Assembly: GCA_947501215.1 (NCBI GenBank)
Contig: CANMUS010000004.1
Location: 62,001-126,000, forward strand
Length of the DNA: 64,000 nucleotides
Direction of reading: 5' to 3'
DNA from: an uncultured Erythrobacter sp.
Lineage (GTDB): Bacteria; Pseudomonadota; Alphaproteobacteria; Sphingomonadales; Sphingomonadaceae
Part shown: in pieces, positions 56,446 through 64,000 of the stretch
Layout of the letters: each line of letters begins with the position of its first letter
Position numbering within the stretch: position 1 is the stretch's first letter
Notes under the pieces: generated by a model
Databases searched by the model: none
Told to the model about the DNA's origin: nothing
Seen by the model: only the letters and a program-made list of their open reading frames with translations
Position numbers and translations under genes: made by a program

Positions 56446-56715
56446 ATGAGCAAACGCGACCCTAACCTTGTCACTTCCGGCCTATCGGGTAGCCAATCGA
56501 AAGATGGGGTTTCTGTCGAGGTGAACATTTTTCGTCTGGAGGACGAAGGTCAATGGACCCTCGAAGTCGTCAATGAGAAGGGTACCTCGATCGTTTGGGA
56601 TGACCAGTTCGCAGATGATGACGCGGCATTCAGGGCGTTCGAGCAGGTAGTCGCTGATGAAGGTATGGCGACCTTTCTTGATAGCGCCAATGTCATCCCA
56701 TTTCCCGGCCAGTGA
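56446..56715 (+). CDS. 89-aa hypothetical acidic protein
   Basis: Begins at ATG 56446, 89 aa, acidic (about 20 Asp/Glu). It has predicted beta strands in an order reminiscent of a small antiparallel fold (VSVEVNIFRLEDEGQWTLEV, then GTSIVWDDQFADDDAAFRAF). No cysteine, no membrane helix. Family not recognised; coding call rests on composition and similarity to small conserved hypotheticals. Confidence 0.55.
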   Translation: MSKRDPNLVTSGLSGSQSKDGVSVEVNIFRLEDEGQWTLEVVNEKGTSIVWDDQFADDDAAFRAFEQVVADEGMATFLDSANVIPFPGQ

Positions 56716-56917
56716 AAGTGACCAGAATTCCCGTGAACCAATCCGACGTATGAATCGTCTGACCGGCTTGGTTTCGGGCGCCGGTAGTTTAGCTGCCATA
56801 TCGTGGCGAGTTCTGGGCCGTCAGCCGACAGTCTGCTATAAGCCTAACAAAGGGAAAAGCTGCCTAACGGTAAACGAGCCGGTTGCGGCTGTTGAACTAA
56901 CCGACCATTTAGAACCC

Positions 56918-57568
56918 ATGTCGAGCGATTGCTGTTCATCCAAGGGAACTGAGCTAGAGAAGCTTGCGAGGCAAGCAGACCAACGACGTGTCCTGGTCAT
57001 CGTGCTGTCAATCAACGCTGTGATGTTCTTCGTCGAATTTGCAGCCGGCGTGATTGCTGGATCAGCTGCTCTCATGGCGGATGCCACTGACATGTTGGGA
57101 GACGCCTTGGTTTATGGCGTTAGCTTGTATGCCCTCTCGCGAGGCGACCGCTGGAAAGCTGGCGCAGCTGTCTTCAAGGGTATCCTTATCCTACTGCTGG
57201 GCTTAAGCATTCTGGTGAATGTCGCGATCAAGCTCAGCACAGGAGTGCCCCCGTCATCGGCTTTGATGCTCGTTTTCGGCGGATTGGCACTAATCGCAAA
57301 TGTGGTCTGTCTATCGCTGCTGTGGCGATTTAGGCAGCAAGATGTGAACATGGCGAGCACATTCGAGTGTTCGCGCAATGATGTGATCTCAAACCTTGGC
57401 GTCCTTATCGCGGCGGGCGCAGTTGCGCTAACCTCCTCACCTTGGCCGGACATCGTGATCGGCGGGATGATGGCAGTGATAATCCTTCGGTCGGCAATTC
57501 GAGTTCTCAGAGAAGCGTTCCCGCAGTTGCGAGCTGATGCAGCGGACGAGCGCCAGGATGGCGCATAG
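56918..57568 (+). CDS. CDF-family cation efflux protein, third copy
   Basis: 216 aa from ATG 56918 (MSSDCCSSKG), chosen because the two other CDF genes of the region also start with a Cys motif; the frame is open upstream. Six helices with metal ligands in ADATDMLGDALVYGVS (helix 2) and ECSRNDVISNLGVL (helix 5), and no C-terminal cytoplasmic domain. Divalent metal efflux is expected. No adjacent merR gene or clear operator is seen, unlike the other two. Confidence 0.82.
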   Translation: MSSDCCSSKGTELEKLARQADQRRVLVIVLSINAVMFFVEFAAGVIAGSAALMADATDMLGDALVYGVSLYALSRGDRWKAGAAVFKGILILLLGLSILVNVAIKLSTGVPPSSALMLVFGGLALIANVVCLSLLWRFRQQDVNMASTFECSRNDVISNLGVLIAAGAVALTSSPWPDIVIGGMMAVIILRSAIRVLREAFPQLRADAADERQDGA

Positions 57569-57689
57569 CTGCCCAAAATTCCTCCATCCGCTCCCGCGTG
57601 CCTGTTTGATGGCCATTCGTAGATCGTCTGAGGCCCGTTCAACTTACGAGAAGAGCACGCCCTGCTAGAGCTTAGTCCGACCCATCCAA

Positions 57690-58418
57690 TTACGATCGTT
57701 TTGCGCGAGGCCGTCGTATTTTAGGAAAGCGATTGGCAAGAAGCACGAAGCCGGAGACAGAAATGATGGTCCCGCCAATGCCGAACAACAGCAACCACCA
57801 GCTATTTATCCGATGCCTCTCGTTCCAATCCATGATGTGGAGCCCCCAGATAAAATCGAAGAAGCGCCAGGTGTCGCTCCTCGCAGCAAGTAGGGCGCCA
57901 TTGGAGGCGTCGATATAAAGGCGCGTTGCATCCGGATCACCGAATTGAACCTGCCACGCCGGAAAAGGACCGCTGAATTCGGTACCGACAGGCTTCGCGA
58001 CCGGTGTCGCCGCCTCAATGACAGTCTTTTGCCCTGACCAGGCATTCAAGGCAATTGCCTCGGCAGTCTCGCGCGAGAGGGGCGAGAGGAGCCGTCCGCT
58101 GGAAGGGTCGTGAAGGCTTGCGGTGCCGTCCGAACGGCGCAGCTCCACCATCGGTGTAGCGTTGACCATTTTTGTCGTGACCGAGAGCAGATCTCCGCCA
58201 TTTGACGCCCATGCCGGCAGTGACGCGTCAGAGCTCAATGGCGCAGGTTCGCGCGAGATGACATGCTCGGAGCGGACGTGCTCGAGCTTCAGATAAGACA
58301 TGAGCGTGCCCGTGGCCATCCACAACAGAGCTTGCGCGCCTACGAAGACGGCTAGCCATTTGTGGACTTTGCTACCGAAGATATGCAGCCGAAGCTTACG
58401 CGACCGTTGAATTGCCAT
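57690..58418 (-). CDS. PepSY-domain membrane protein of the copper operon
   Basis: 242 aa from ATG 58418 (MAIQRSRKLRLHIFG). N-terminal helix (VHKWLAVFVGAQALLWMATG), a periplasmic PepSY-type domain (~70-190, AIALNAWSG, RLYIDASNGALLAARSDTWR), and a C-terminal helix after WGLHIMDWNERHRINSWW. Related PepSY-TM proteins have histidines near the membrane and act in metal or electron transfer. Last gene of the cnrYXH-like/copAB cluster, 19 nt after the SnoaL-like gene. Confidence 0.82.
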   Translation of the reverse strand: MAIQRSRKLRLHIFGSKVHKWLAVFVGAQALLWMATGTLMSYLKLEHVRSEHVISREPAPLSSDASLPAWASNGGDLLSVTTKMVNATPMVELRRSDGTASLHDPSSGRLLSPLSRETAEAIALNAWSGQKTVIEAATPVAKPVGTEFSGPFPAWQVQFGDPDATRLYIDASNGALLAARSDTWRFFDFIWGLHIMDWNERHRINSWWLLLFGIGGTIISVSGFVLLANRFPKIRRPRAKRS

Positions 58419-58437
58419 TTTAAAATCGACTGCCTGA

Positions 58438-58953
58438 TCAGTTCGGACGCGGGGCGCGGGACGAGGAGTGATACTGAACGATTTTCCATGCCCCATCCTC
58501 GTGGGTCAGGACCGACGTGGCGACCCCGTCACGCTCGATCACGCGACCGTCCTTTAAGGCGATCCGGTATCGATAGGTTTCATGGCCAAACGCTGCATGA
58601 CCGATCACCCGGACACTCACCGTCGGATTTGTGAATGTAAACTCGGTGATTTCGCCAAGTTCCGGACCGAGATGATGCTCCATGTAGTGCGCAAAGGAAC
58701 CTTCAGCCTTGCCGTTCTCGAACACCATGGAATCGTCTGCGAACAGCGTTCTCATGGCAGCCTCGTCTCGTGCGACCAAGGCGTCTCGGTAGGCGACGAG
58801 CGTGGCTTCCGCACTTTGCTCAAGCGCGTCCTGAGCCTCGCCGTGTGTGTCGTGTGCCGAATGATCAGCGTGATCGGCGTGCTGTGCGTGTGCCGCAATG
58901 GGCACTGCAGCGAGTGCTGCTGCAGCAGCAGCCGCGAAATATCCGAACTTCAT
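58438..58953 (-). CDS. Exported SnoaL/DUF4440-like protein with His-rich head
   Basis: 171 aa. Signal peptide (AAVPIAAHAQ), a His/Asp-rich stretch just after cleavage (HADHADHSAHDTHGE), then an NTF2/SnoaL fold (YRDALVARDEAAMRTLFADD, and the end GVATSVLTHEDGAWKIVQYH). The His-rich head could bind copper; the fold is not known to be enzymatic here. It starts 13 nt after copB and is in the same operon. Confidence 0.82.
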   Translation of the reverse strand: MKFGYFAAAAAAALAAVPIAAHAQHADHADHSAHDTHGEAQDALEQSAEATLVAYRDALVARDEAAMRTLFADDSMVFENGKAEGSFAHYMEHHLGPELGEITEFTFTNPTVSVRVIGHAAFGHETYRYRIALKDGRVIERDGVATSVLTHEDGAWKIVQYHSSSRAPRPN

Positions 58954-58966
58954 TGTAATCCCCTCT

Positions 58967-60121
58967 TCAGAACCAGAACCGGACGCCGACGACGTAGTTT
59001 GTCACGCTGGGATCTTCCCCTGCGAGACGCGCATAGTCCGCGCTCTGGCCAACTTTCCATTCCTGCTCCACCCCGATGTAAGGGGCGAACTCGCGAGCGA
59101 TTTCGTAACGGAGGCGCAGCCCCAGTTCGACCGAATCCAGGCCCGCACCGATGCCGAGCTCGGGAATGTCCTGAGCAGAAAGACTTACCTCAGCCCGAGG
59201 TTGCAGGAGAAGGCGCTGCGTGATGCGCTGGTCAAGCTCGCCTTCTACACTTGCAGTCAGGTCGCCCTTGTTTGACAGAAAAGCGGCTGCATCGAGTTCA
59301 AAAGTATAGGGTGCCAAACCCTGCACACCGATGACGGCATGGGTGCGCTCGGGACCGGTCAGATCCTGCCGGACGCCAACCTGAAGATCCCACCACGGTC
59401 CGATCGCGTGGCTCCAAAGTCCCTGTATCTCGGCGGACTCCACCTGTTCCCCGAAGGCGCCTTCGCCCTCGCTCTTGAACCAGAATTTGTCGGTATCGCC
59501 ACCGTAGTAGCCCTGCACGTCCCAAAGATAGCCATCGCTATCTTCTCGCGCGCGATATTCAGCGCGGTCGCCCTGGAACCAGAACACCTTCATGCCGCCG
59601 TTCTCGGTGCGAAGGGCATTGCGCGAGGCTCGCATGGCATCGGCACCCCAGATCGCATCGGCAGCGCGTGGCGGACCCGATCCTGCCGCAGCCGGAGGCG
59701 CCCCTTCCGGGATGGGTGTCATGTCCATGGTACCGTGCCCCATCGCACCGTGATCCATGGTTGTCTGTTCGGGTTGCTGCGTGTTTTTATGGCCCATCGC
59801 GGAATGGTCCATGCCTTCCATCTTGGAATGATCCATGGTGGAGTGGTCCATGCCCTGCATCTGACTATGGTCCATCTGGGAATGGTCCATTTGAGAATGG
59901 TCCATGCCGGTATGGCCGTCCTGCGCAGGTTCGGTTGGTTGCGCTTTGGGCGCACACGCCCCCTCAGGCACCGAATGGCCCATAGCGCGGTGGCGTGCGG
60001 CCTCTTTTTCGCATTCGGTCTGGGAAGGTGATTGCGCGCCAGGCATCGCATGACCCGAATGATCCTGTGCGATGGCGGGGGTGGCGGTGCTTGCAAGGAG
60101 CATGACAGAGAGCAAACGCAT
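58967..60121 (-). CDS. copB: Copper resistance outer-membrane protein CopB
   Basis: 384 aa. Signal peptide (TATPAIAQD). A His/Met-rich N-terminal half has repeated MDHSQM, MDHSTM and MDHSKM units (~75-140). A C-terminal beta-barrel of the CopB/PcoB family includes DAIWGADAMRASRNALRTE and the aromatic end VTNYVVGVRFWF. It probably sequesters copper at, or passes it across, the outer membrane. ATG overlaps the copA stop (TGATG). Confidence 0.95.
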   Translation of the reverse strand: MRLLSVMLLASTATPAIAQDHSGHAMPGAQSPSQTECEKEAARHRAMGHSVPEGACAPKAQPTEPAQDGHTGMDHSQMDHSQMDHSQMQGMDHSTMDHSKMEGMDHSAMGHKNTQQPEQTTMDHGAMGHGTMDMTPIPEGAPPAAAGSGPPRAADAIWGADAMRASRNALRTENGGMKVFWFQGDRAEYRAREDSDGYLWDVQGYYGGDTDKFWFKSEGEGAFGEQVESAEIQGLWSHAIGPWWDLQVGVRQDLTGPERTHAVIGVQGLAPYTFELDAAAFLSNKGDLTASVEGELDQRITQRLLLQPRAEVSLSAQDIPELGIGAGLDSVELGLRLRYEIAREFAPYIGVEQEWKVGQSADYARLAGEDPSVTNYVVGVRFWF

Positions 60122-61968
60122 CAGTCTTCTCCCACCCGCTTCATTTCGGGCTGATTGCCCCGCGGCGCGACGGTCACGATCTGAAACATGCCAGAGTGCA
60201 TGTGATAGAGCAGGTGGCAGTGGAAGGCCCAGTCGCCCTCTTCGTCGGCGGTAAGGTCGAAGGTGGCGCTGCCACCGGGCTGCACGATAACGGTATGCTT
60301 CTGCGGCTGGCGATCGGCAGGTGCACCGTTGACCAGTTCGAAGAAGTGCCCGTGCAAATGGATCGGGTGCGCCATCATCGTGTCATTGACCAGCTTCACC
60401 CGGACACGTTCGTTATAGGCGAAGCGGATGGGATCGTCGCTAACGGCACTGAACTTCTTCCCGTCGAACGACCACATGTAGCGTTCCATGTTCCCGGTCA
60501 GATGGATTTCCATCTGCCTGGACGGACGGCGCAAATCGTCATTCGGCGCTAGCGCAACCAGGTCCTTGTAGGTGAGGACCTTGTGGGGAACCTTGTCGAG
60601 GCCAATGCCCGGGTCGCCCATGCGATCAACCGGGTTCATCGACACCATATCGATACCGGGGCCGACCTTTACGTCGGGAGGCAGTTTGGACGTGTCACGC
60701 ATATTCATGCCGCCCATGTCCATGCCCGCCATCGGTTCGGCAGCAGCACCTTGCGATGACATGTCGTGGCCCATGGCCGAATGGTCCATCCCGGCCATGT
60801 CGCCACCGCCATGATCCATTCCGCCCGACCCGTGGTTCATGCCCATGTCCGCCATCGTCAACAGCGGGGGGTCGCGTAGGGGCGGTACACTTGCCCGCGC
60901 ACCGGGGCGGGATGCCAAGGTCGCTACAGCCATGCCTGAGCGGTCCATGCTTTCGGCCACGATCGTGCGGGCTTCGCCAGTCGGCTCGACAATAATGTCG
61001 TAAGTCTCGGCCGTGCCGATCTGGAATTCTTCAACTTCGACTGGGCGCACGTTCTGGCCGTCGGCACCGACTACCCAGAACTTAACCCCGGGTATGCGAA
61101 GGTTGAAGAACGTCATGGCACTACCGTTGATGATGCGCAGGCGCACCCGTTCGCCGGGAGTGAAGAGAAATTCCAGACCTTCTTCCGGTCCCCGCCCGTT
61201 GGCGAGATAGGTGTAGGTCGAGCCCGTTACGTCCAGGATGTCGGTCGCCATCATGCGCATACGCGCCCACATCCTGCGGTCCTCGCCCGACAGGGGATAG
61301 TCGTCGGTCCAGGTATTCTGCTGGTAATTGAAGTAGCCTTCGCCCTTCTTGAGCTTGTCCATGATGGTATGTGGATGGAGAGGGGTGAATTCGCTCAGCA
61401 ACAGGACGTAATCGCGGTCGGCCTGGACCGGATCGGTTGCGGCGGGTTCGACCACGATCGGGCCGTAGTGCCCCGCCTGCTCCTGCAGCCCCGAGTGACT
61501 GTGCCACCAGTAGGTGCCGCTCTGTCGCAGCGCGGGAATGTCATAAACGAATGTCTCACCCGGCTTGATCCCCGGGAAGCTGACGCCGGGAACGCCGTCG
61601 AACTGGAAAGGCAGCAGCAGGCCGTGCCAGTGGATCGAGCTGTCTTCATCGAGCGTGTTCGTGACCGCGAGCCGAACCGGCTGACCTTCCTTGAGGCGAA
61701 CCAGCGGACCCGGCACGCTGCCGTTGACGGCGATCGCGTGTCCGCGACGCCCCTGCACGACGCGAGGCCCTTCGCCGATTGTCAGAGCGATGTCGCGGCC
61801 CGACACCTCGTCGAAACCGGGGCGGATCGCCCCATCGTGCAGATTACCTCCTCGGGCCCAAGCCGGGGCGGTGTGCGCTAGCCCCATAAACGTCGCGGCC
61901 TGGGCGCTACGGGTAAGAAATCTGCGGCGGTCAAAAGCGAATTGTTGGGTGGGTTTCGTGGTGCTCAT
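60121..61968 (-). CDS. copA: Copper resistance multicopper oxidase CopA (PcoA type)
   Basis: 615 aa from ATG 61968. Tat signal DRRRFLTRSAQ. Copper-binding motifs SSIHWHGLLLP, YWWHSHSGLQEQ, MAHPIHLHGHFFELV and WAFHCHLLYHMHSGMF. A Met/His-rich insertion (~395-430, MGMNHGSGGMDHGGGDMAGM) is typical of CopA/PcoA. Oxidises Cu(I) and binds extra copper in the periplasm. Distinct from, and only distantly like, the CueO-type oxidase at 35753. Confidence 0.96.
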   Translation of the reverse strand: MSTTKPTQQFAFDRRRFLTRSAQAATFMGLAHTAPAWARGGNLHDGAIRPGFDEVSGRDIALTIGEGPRVVQGRRGHAIAVNGSVPGPLVRLKEGQPVRLAVTNTLDEDSSIHWHGLLLPFQFDGVPGVSFPGIKPGETFVYDIPALRQSGTYWWHSHSGLQEQAGHYGPIVVEPAATDPVQADRDYVLLLSEFTPLHPHTIMDKLKKGEGYFNYQQNTWTDDYPLSGEDRRMWARMRMMATDILDVTGSTYTYLANGRGPEEGLEFLFTPGERVRLRIINGSAMTFFNLRIPGVKFWVVGADGQNVRPVEVEEFQIGTAETYDIIVEPTGEARTIVAESMDRSGMAVATLASRPGARASVPPLRDPPLLTMADMGMNHGSGGMDHGGGDMAGMDHSAMGHDMSSQGAAAEPMAGMDMGGMNMRDTSKLPPDVKVGPGIDMVSMNPVDRMGDPGIGLDKVPHKVLTYKDLVALAPNDDLRRPSRQMEIHLTGNMERYMWSFDGKKFSAVSDDPIRFAYNERVRVKLVNDTMMAHPIHLHGHFFELVNGAPADRQPQKHTVIVQPGGSATFDLTADEEGDWAFHCHLLYHMHSGMFQIVTVAPRGNQPEMKRVGED

Positions 61969-61977
61969 ACCCAGCCT

Positions 61978-62003
61978 TACGCATGAACTGCGATTAGGCC
62001 TCA
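61978..62003 (-). promoter_or_regulatory. Candidate ECF promoter before copA
   Basis: TGAGG (62003-61999), 17 nt, then CGTA (61981-61978). The same layout occurs before the cnrY-like gene at 63316-63341. It would give a transcript with a leader of only a few bases before the copA ATG, which weakens the case. Confidence 0.3.
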
Positions 62004-62563
62004 AACAGATCCGAGTTTTTTTCGCGCAGGCGCTGACGGGCACGGTACAGGCGCGTTTCGACCGTCTTCTCCGTCACGCCAAGTAACTGCGATACCTCGC
62101 GGTGGCTTCGTCCTTCCACGGCGACCAGGACCAGCGCTTCACGTAGCCGGACTGGTAACCTTTCGATTGCCCGTGAAACTTCATAGAGCATTTGCCGGTC
62201 GGCAACCACGGTTTCAGTGCCTGGCTCGTCAGAGGCAATCGGAAGCTCCGGATCGAACGACCCAATGCGTAGGAGTTGCGCCACCTTGCGCCGTCGTAGC
62301 CTGTCACGGCATTTGTTGAGTGTTACGGTCGTAAGATAAGCCGCAATCGGTTTGGCGGGATCCAGCTTGGCTCGTGCTACCCATGTTGATGCAAGAGCAG
62401 TCTGCAGAGCGTCCTCGGCCTCTTCCGTAGATCCAAGCATTCGGCGGGCGAGCCCAAGAAGTCGCGGCAAATGGGGTTCGACAAGTCGGCCGAACGCCGT
62501 CCTGTTGCCAGCCCTGACCTTTTCGACGAGGCCGGATTCAATAGTGTCGTCGAGCCCCTGCAC
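61994..62563 (-). CDS. cnrH: ECF RNA polymerase sigma factor (CnrH-like)
   Basis: 189 aa from GTG 62563 (CnrH of Cupriavidus is 191 aa). Region 2 is in FGRLVEPHLPRLLGLARRML through AYLTTVTLNKCRDRLRRRK; region 4 is in AIERLPVRLREALVLVAVEG, HREVSQLLGVTEKTVETRLY. It starts 6 nt after the sensor gene and ends 26 nt before copA. It should direct its own cluster and copAB when released by the anti-sigma protein. Confidence 0.9.
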   Translation of the reverse strand: MQGLDDTIESGLVEKVRAGNRTAFGRLVEPHLPRLLGLARRMLGSTEEAEDALQTALASTWVARAKLDPAKPIAAYLTTVTLNKCRDRLRRRKVAQLLRIGSFDPELPIASDEPGTETVVADRQMLYEVSRAIERLPVRLREALVLVAVEGRSHREVSQLLGVTEKTVETRLYRARQRLREKNSDLFEA

Positions 62564-62569
62564 GTATGG

Positions 62570-63010
62570 TCATTCGTCGGCTTCGCCGGTCAGCGACAAG
62601 GAAACCTGACGATCAAAACGCGCCTTTTGCTCGGGTTTCAGCAGTGCGCGCATGGCGAAAACATGGCCGACTGTGGCCTTCTGTAGGTCGCCCATGCGAC
62701 CGTGCACATCGTCGATGGCTGCAGCTACCTGGGGGCCGTATTCGTGCTCCTTGTCCATAGCGACCGCGAGCCTGGCATTGGCTGCGCGTAGGGAGCTTTC
62801 AAGTTCATTTCGCTCGACGGTGAAGCGTGCCTCGAGCTGCTCGAGCTGCTCCCTCTGTGAAGCGTCGAGGTCGAGCTCATCGTGGACAAAGTCATGCAGT
62901 GTCTGCGGATGCGCGGCTTCGCGCCATTCGCCTATGGCAAACGCACCGATACACCCGGCCGCCAATGCAATCAGGACGGCAATCGTAAATTGGAATGCGC
63001 CGATCTTCAT
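62570..63010 (-). CDS. cnrX: Periplasmic metal sensor, CnrX-like
   Basis: 146 aa from ATG 63010 (CnrX is 148 aa). N-terminal membrane anchor (FQFTIAVLIALAAGCIGAFA), then a helical Metal_resist-type domain. The Ni/Co ligands known in CnrX (His42, His46, Glu63, His119, Met123) correspond here to His39, His43, Glu60, His116 and Met120, a constant offset of three (LHDFVHDELD, EQLE, VGHVFAM). It overlaps the cnrY-like stop by 4 bp (ATGA). It would relay metal occupancy to the anti-sigma factor. Confidence 0.88.
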   Translation of the reverse strand: MKIGAFQFTIAVLIALAAGCIGAFAIGEWREAAHPQTLHDFVHDELDLDASQREQLEQLEARFTVERNELESSLRAANARLAVAMDKEHEYGPQVAAAIDDVHGRMGDLQKATVGHVFAMRALLKPEQKARFDRQVSLSLTGEADE

Positions 63011-63291
63011 GGCTCGACGTGCAGCAACGCAGCAGGAGAAAGGTCTGCGCCATCTACGAGACGGAAGCTTGCAGTCTCGGCACTTGCCGGCGCTGCGGTC
63101 GAACCAATACCGGCACCGAGTCCGACGAAGGCCATTGCCGCAAACAACGCGAAGCGGGCGCGGCCTGAGGCCTTCGCCTCGAACTGACCAGCTCGAGCCC
63201 AGACCCCTTCCATGAAACCGTTGGGTACAGACGGGTCGCGCATGTTCCCCAGGCCCGCTAAGGCGCGATCTAAGAGTTCGTGGTTGTTCAT
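63007..63291 (-). CDS. cnrY: Membrane anti-sigma factor, CnrY-like
   Basis: 94 aa (CnrY is 95). Cytoplasmic N-terminus (MNNHELLDRALAGLGNMRDP), a single transmembrane helix (ARFALFAAMAFVGLGAGIG) and a short periplasmic tail. The same size, topology and gene order (Y, X, H) as cnrYXH identify it as the sigma-binding anchor; direct sequence similarity is weak. First gene of the cluster. Confidence 0.75.
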   Translation of the reverse strand: MNNHELLDRALAGLGNMRDPSVPNGFMEGVWARAGQFEAKASGRARFALFAAMAFVGLGAGIGSTAAPASAETASFRLVDGADLSPAALLHVEP

Positions 63292-63315
63292 TCGGTTCTG
63301 TTCCTTCGCTACCTA

Positions 63316-63341
63316 TACGAAGACAGCGCATTTGACCCTCA
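63316..63341 (-). promoter_or_regulatory. Candidate ECF promoter of the cnrYXH-like cluster
   Basis: TGAGGG (63341-63336) with GAGG to CGTA spacing of 17 nt; CGTA is at 63319-63316, 25 nt before the cnrY-like ATG. Matches the copA-proximal motif at 61978-62003 and could be the autoregulated promoter of the sigma factor. Confidence 0.35.
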
Positions 63342-63385
63342 CAACTTTTTTCGAGGGCTTCGTAAGGGCTGGGCGTATACCGAAC

Positions 63386-64000
63386 ATGACGCTCTCTCGC
63401 ATCCTTCGTTCGCACTTCGCCCTTCTCATAGCCGCGGCTCTTTCTTTGCCGGTCACCGCCAGCGCGCACGATGGCCACAAGAACGACATGAGCGATGCCG
63501 AGATGGCCCAGATGGAAATGCAAGGAGACGCGGAAATGCATGGAGCGCCCTTCGCGGTTCGCGAACCATCGGCCGTGGGAATTACTGAGCCCGCCACCGC
63601 GACGGCGACAACTCAGTTGACCGCGGAACAGGCTCTCAAGGCAAAGATAGCTGAGAACAGGATAACATCGGCGGGGGACCTATTCGGGCGACTTCATCCT
63701 ATCGCGGCACACTTCCCCATCGCTCTGCTATTGATGGCTGCGATCGCAGAATTTTTTTTATTCATGCGTCCAGCGTGGGGACTTGAAACCACCGTGCGCT
63801 TTCTCGTTTCCGGTGGAGCCATCGGCGCTGCGTCGGCCGCTGTCTTTGGCTGGTTCGCAGGAGGCTGGCGCCTTGAAGATCGGTCGGAGACACTCGCTCT
63901 TCATCGGTGGAACGGGACGGCAATCGCAGCTGTCGCAATTTTAGCCACATGGCTGGCATTTCGTCCTGGAAGCAGGATGGCACTCCGTTTCGTAATTGCC
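63386..64000 (+). CDS. DUF2231 membrane protein, 3' partial
   Basis: Starts at ATG 63386 and stays open to the window end (205 codons). Signal peptide (SLPVTASAHDGH), a Met/His/Asp-rich stretch (DMSDAEMAQMEMQ) that may bind copper, a linker, then the DUF2231 signature RLHPIAAHFPIALLLMAA and further helices (AAVFGWFAGGWRLE, ATWLAFRPGS). Family members are quinol/heme-related or of unknown role and are often fused to cytochrome c. Divergent from the cnrYXH-like cluster. Confidence 0.8.
   Translation, partial: MTLSRILRSHFALLIAAALSLPVTASAHDGHKNDMSDAEMAQMEMQGDAEMHGAPFAVREPSAVGITEPATATATTQLTAEQALKAKIAENRITSAGDLFGRLHPIAAHFPIALLLMAAIAEFFLFMRPAWGLETTVRFLVSGGAIGAASAAVFGWFAGGWRLEDRSETLALHRWNGTAIAAVAILATWLAFRPGSRMALRFVIA

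Noticed and set aside
34769-64000. Direct repeat of the tRNA-Gln 3' end as an att site within the window
   Set aside because: No second copy of the T-arm to CCA sequence was seen by eye up to 64000; it may lie beyond.

Overview
The window reads as chromosomal DNA of a high-GC alphaproteobacterium of the order Sphingomonadales, most likely Erythrobacteraceae (Erythrobacter/Qipengyuania-like). This is an inference from protein style, codon use and gene order (ruvA - DsrE - small protein - ruvB), not from a database search. No rRNA, CRISPR array, prophage, integrase or transposase was recognised.

Positions 1-34842 are core chromosome. A partial mltA and an Smr-domain gene are followed by a peroxide-defence block on the minus strand (katE, katG, ahpF, ahpC) with visible terminators and a dyad upstream of katG. 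Next come an HhH lipoprotein, an MsrQ-like heme protein, rlpA, aroC, a tightly overlapping ruvA/DsrE/small-protein/ruvB operon, a Ser/Thr-rich PEP-CTERM-like surface protein, a prolyl-hydroxylase-like oxygenase, a rhodanese lipoprotein, acnA and a DMT permease. Two L,D-transpeptidase-type proteins, a retropepsin-like protease, ispG, zntB, an SDR, a mechanosensitive-channel-like protein, an isoaspartyl peptidase, an OmpA-type porin, pheA, a membrane cytochrome c, rlmE, ppx and tRNA-Gln(CTG) complete this part. A remnant of an NrsF/DUF1109-type gene lies between zntB and the SDR. A perfect 38-bp inverted repeat lies between ppx and rlmE.

From the tRNA-Gln gene to the window end (34843-64000) the content changes to metal handling, with broken genes and gene-poor gaps, as in a genomic island beside a tRNA. 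Its first gene is a frameshifted, truncated N-terminus of a copper P-type ATPase. A cus-type operon follows (outer membrane factor, adaptor, RND pump, CusF-like lipoprotein, 39-aa membrane peptide, CueO-like oxidase). Then come a cysteine-rich CBS protein, an epimerase and an SPW/VKOR membrane protein separated only by an in-frame TAG, an FTR1-cytochrome c iron permease, and two MerR-controlled CDF efflux units. One of those units contains a methyltransferase and a 36-aa CxxC..CC peptide.

The right end is a seven-gene minus-strand cluster: a CnrY-X-H-like sensor/anti-sigma/ECF-sigma module followed by copA, copB, a SnoaL-like secreted protein and a PepSY membrane protein. The CnrX-like sensor keeps all five CnrX metal ligands with identical spacing. 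A divergent DUF2231 gene runs off the window. Together these systems would sense periplasmic and cytoplasmic metals, oxidise Cu(I) or Fe(II), export copper and divalent cations, and take up iron.
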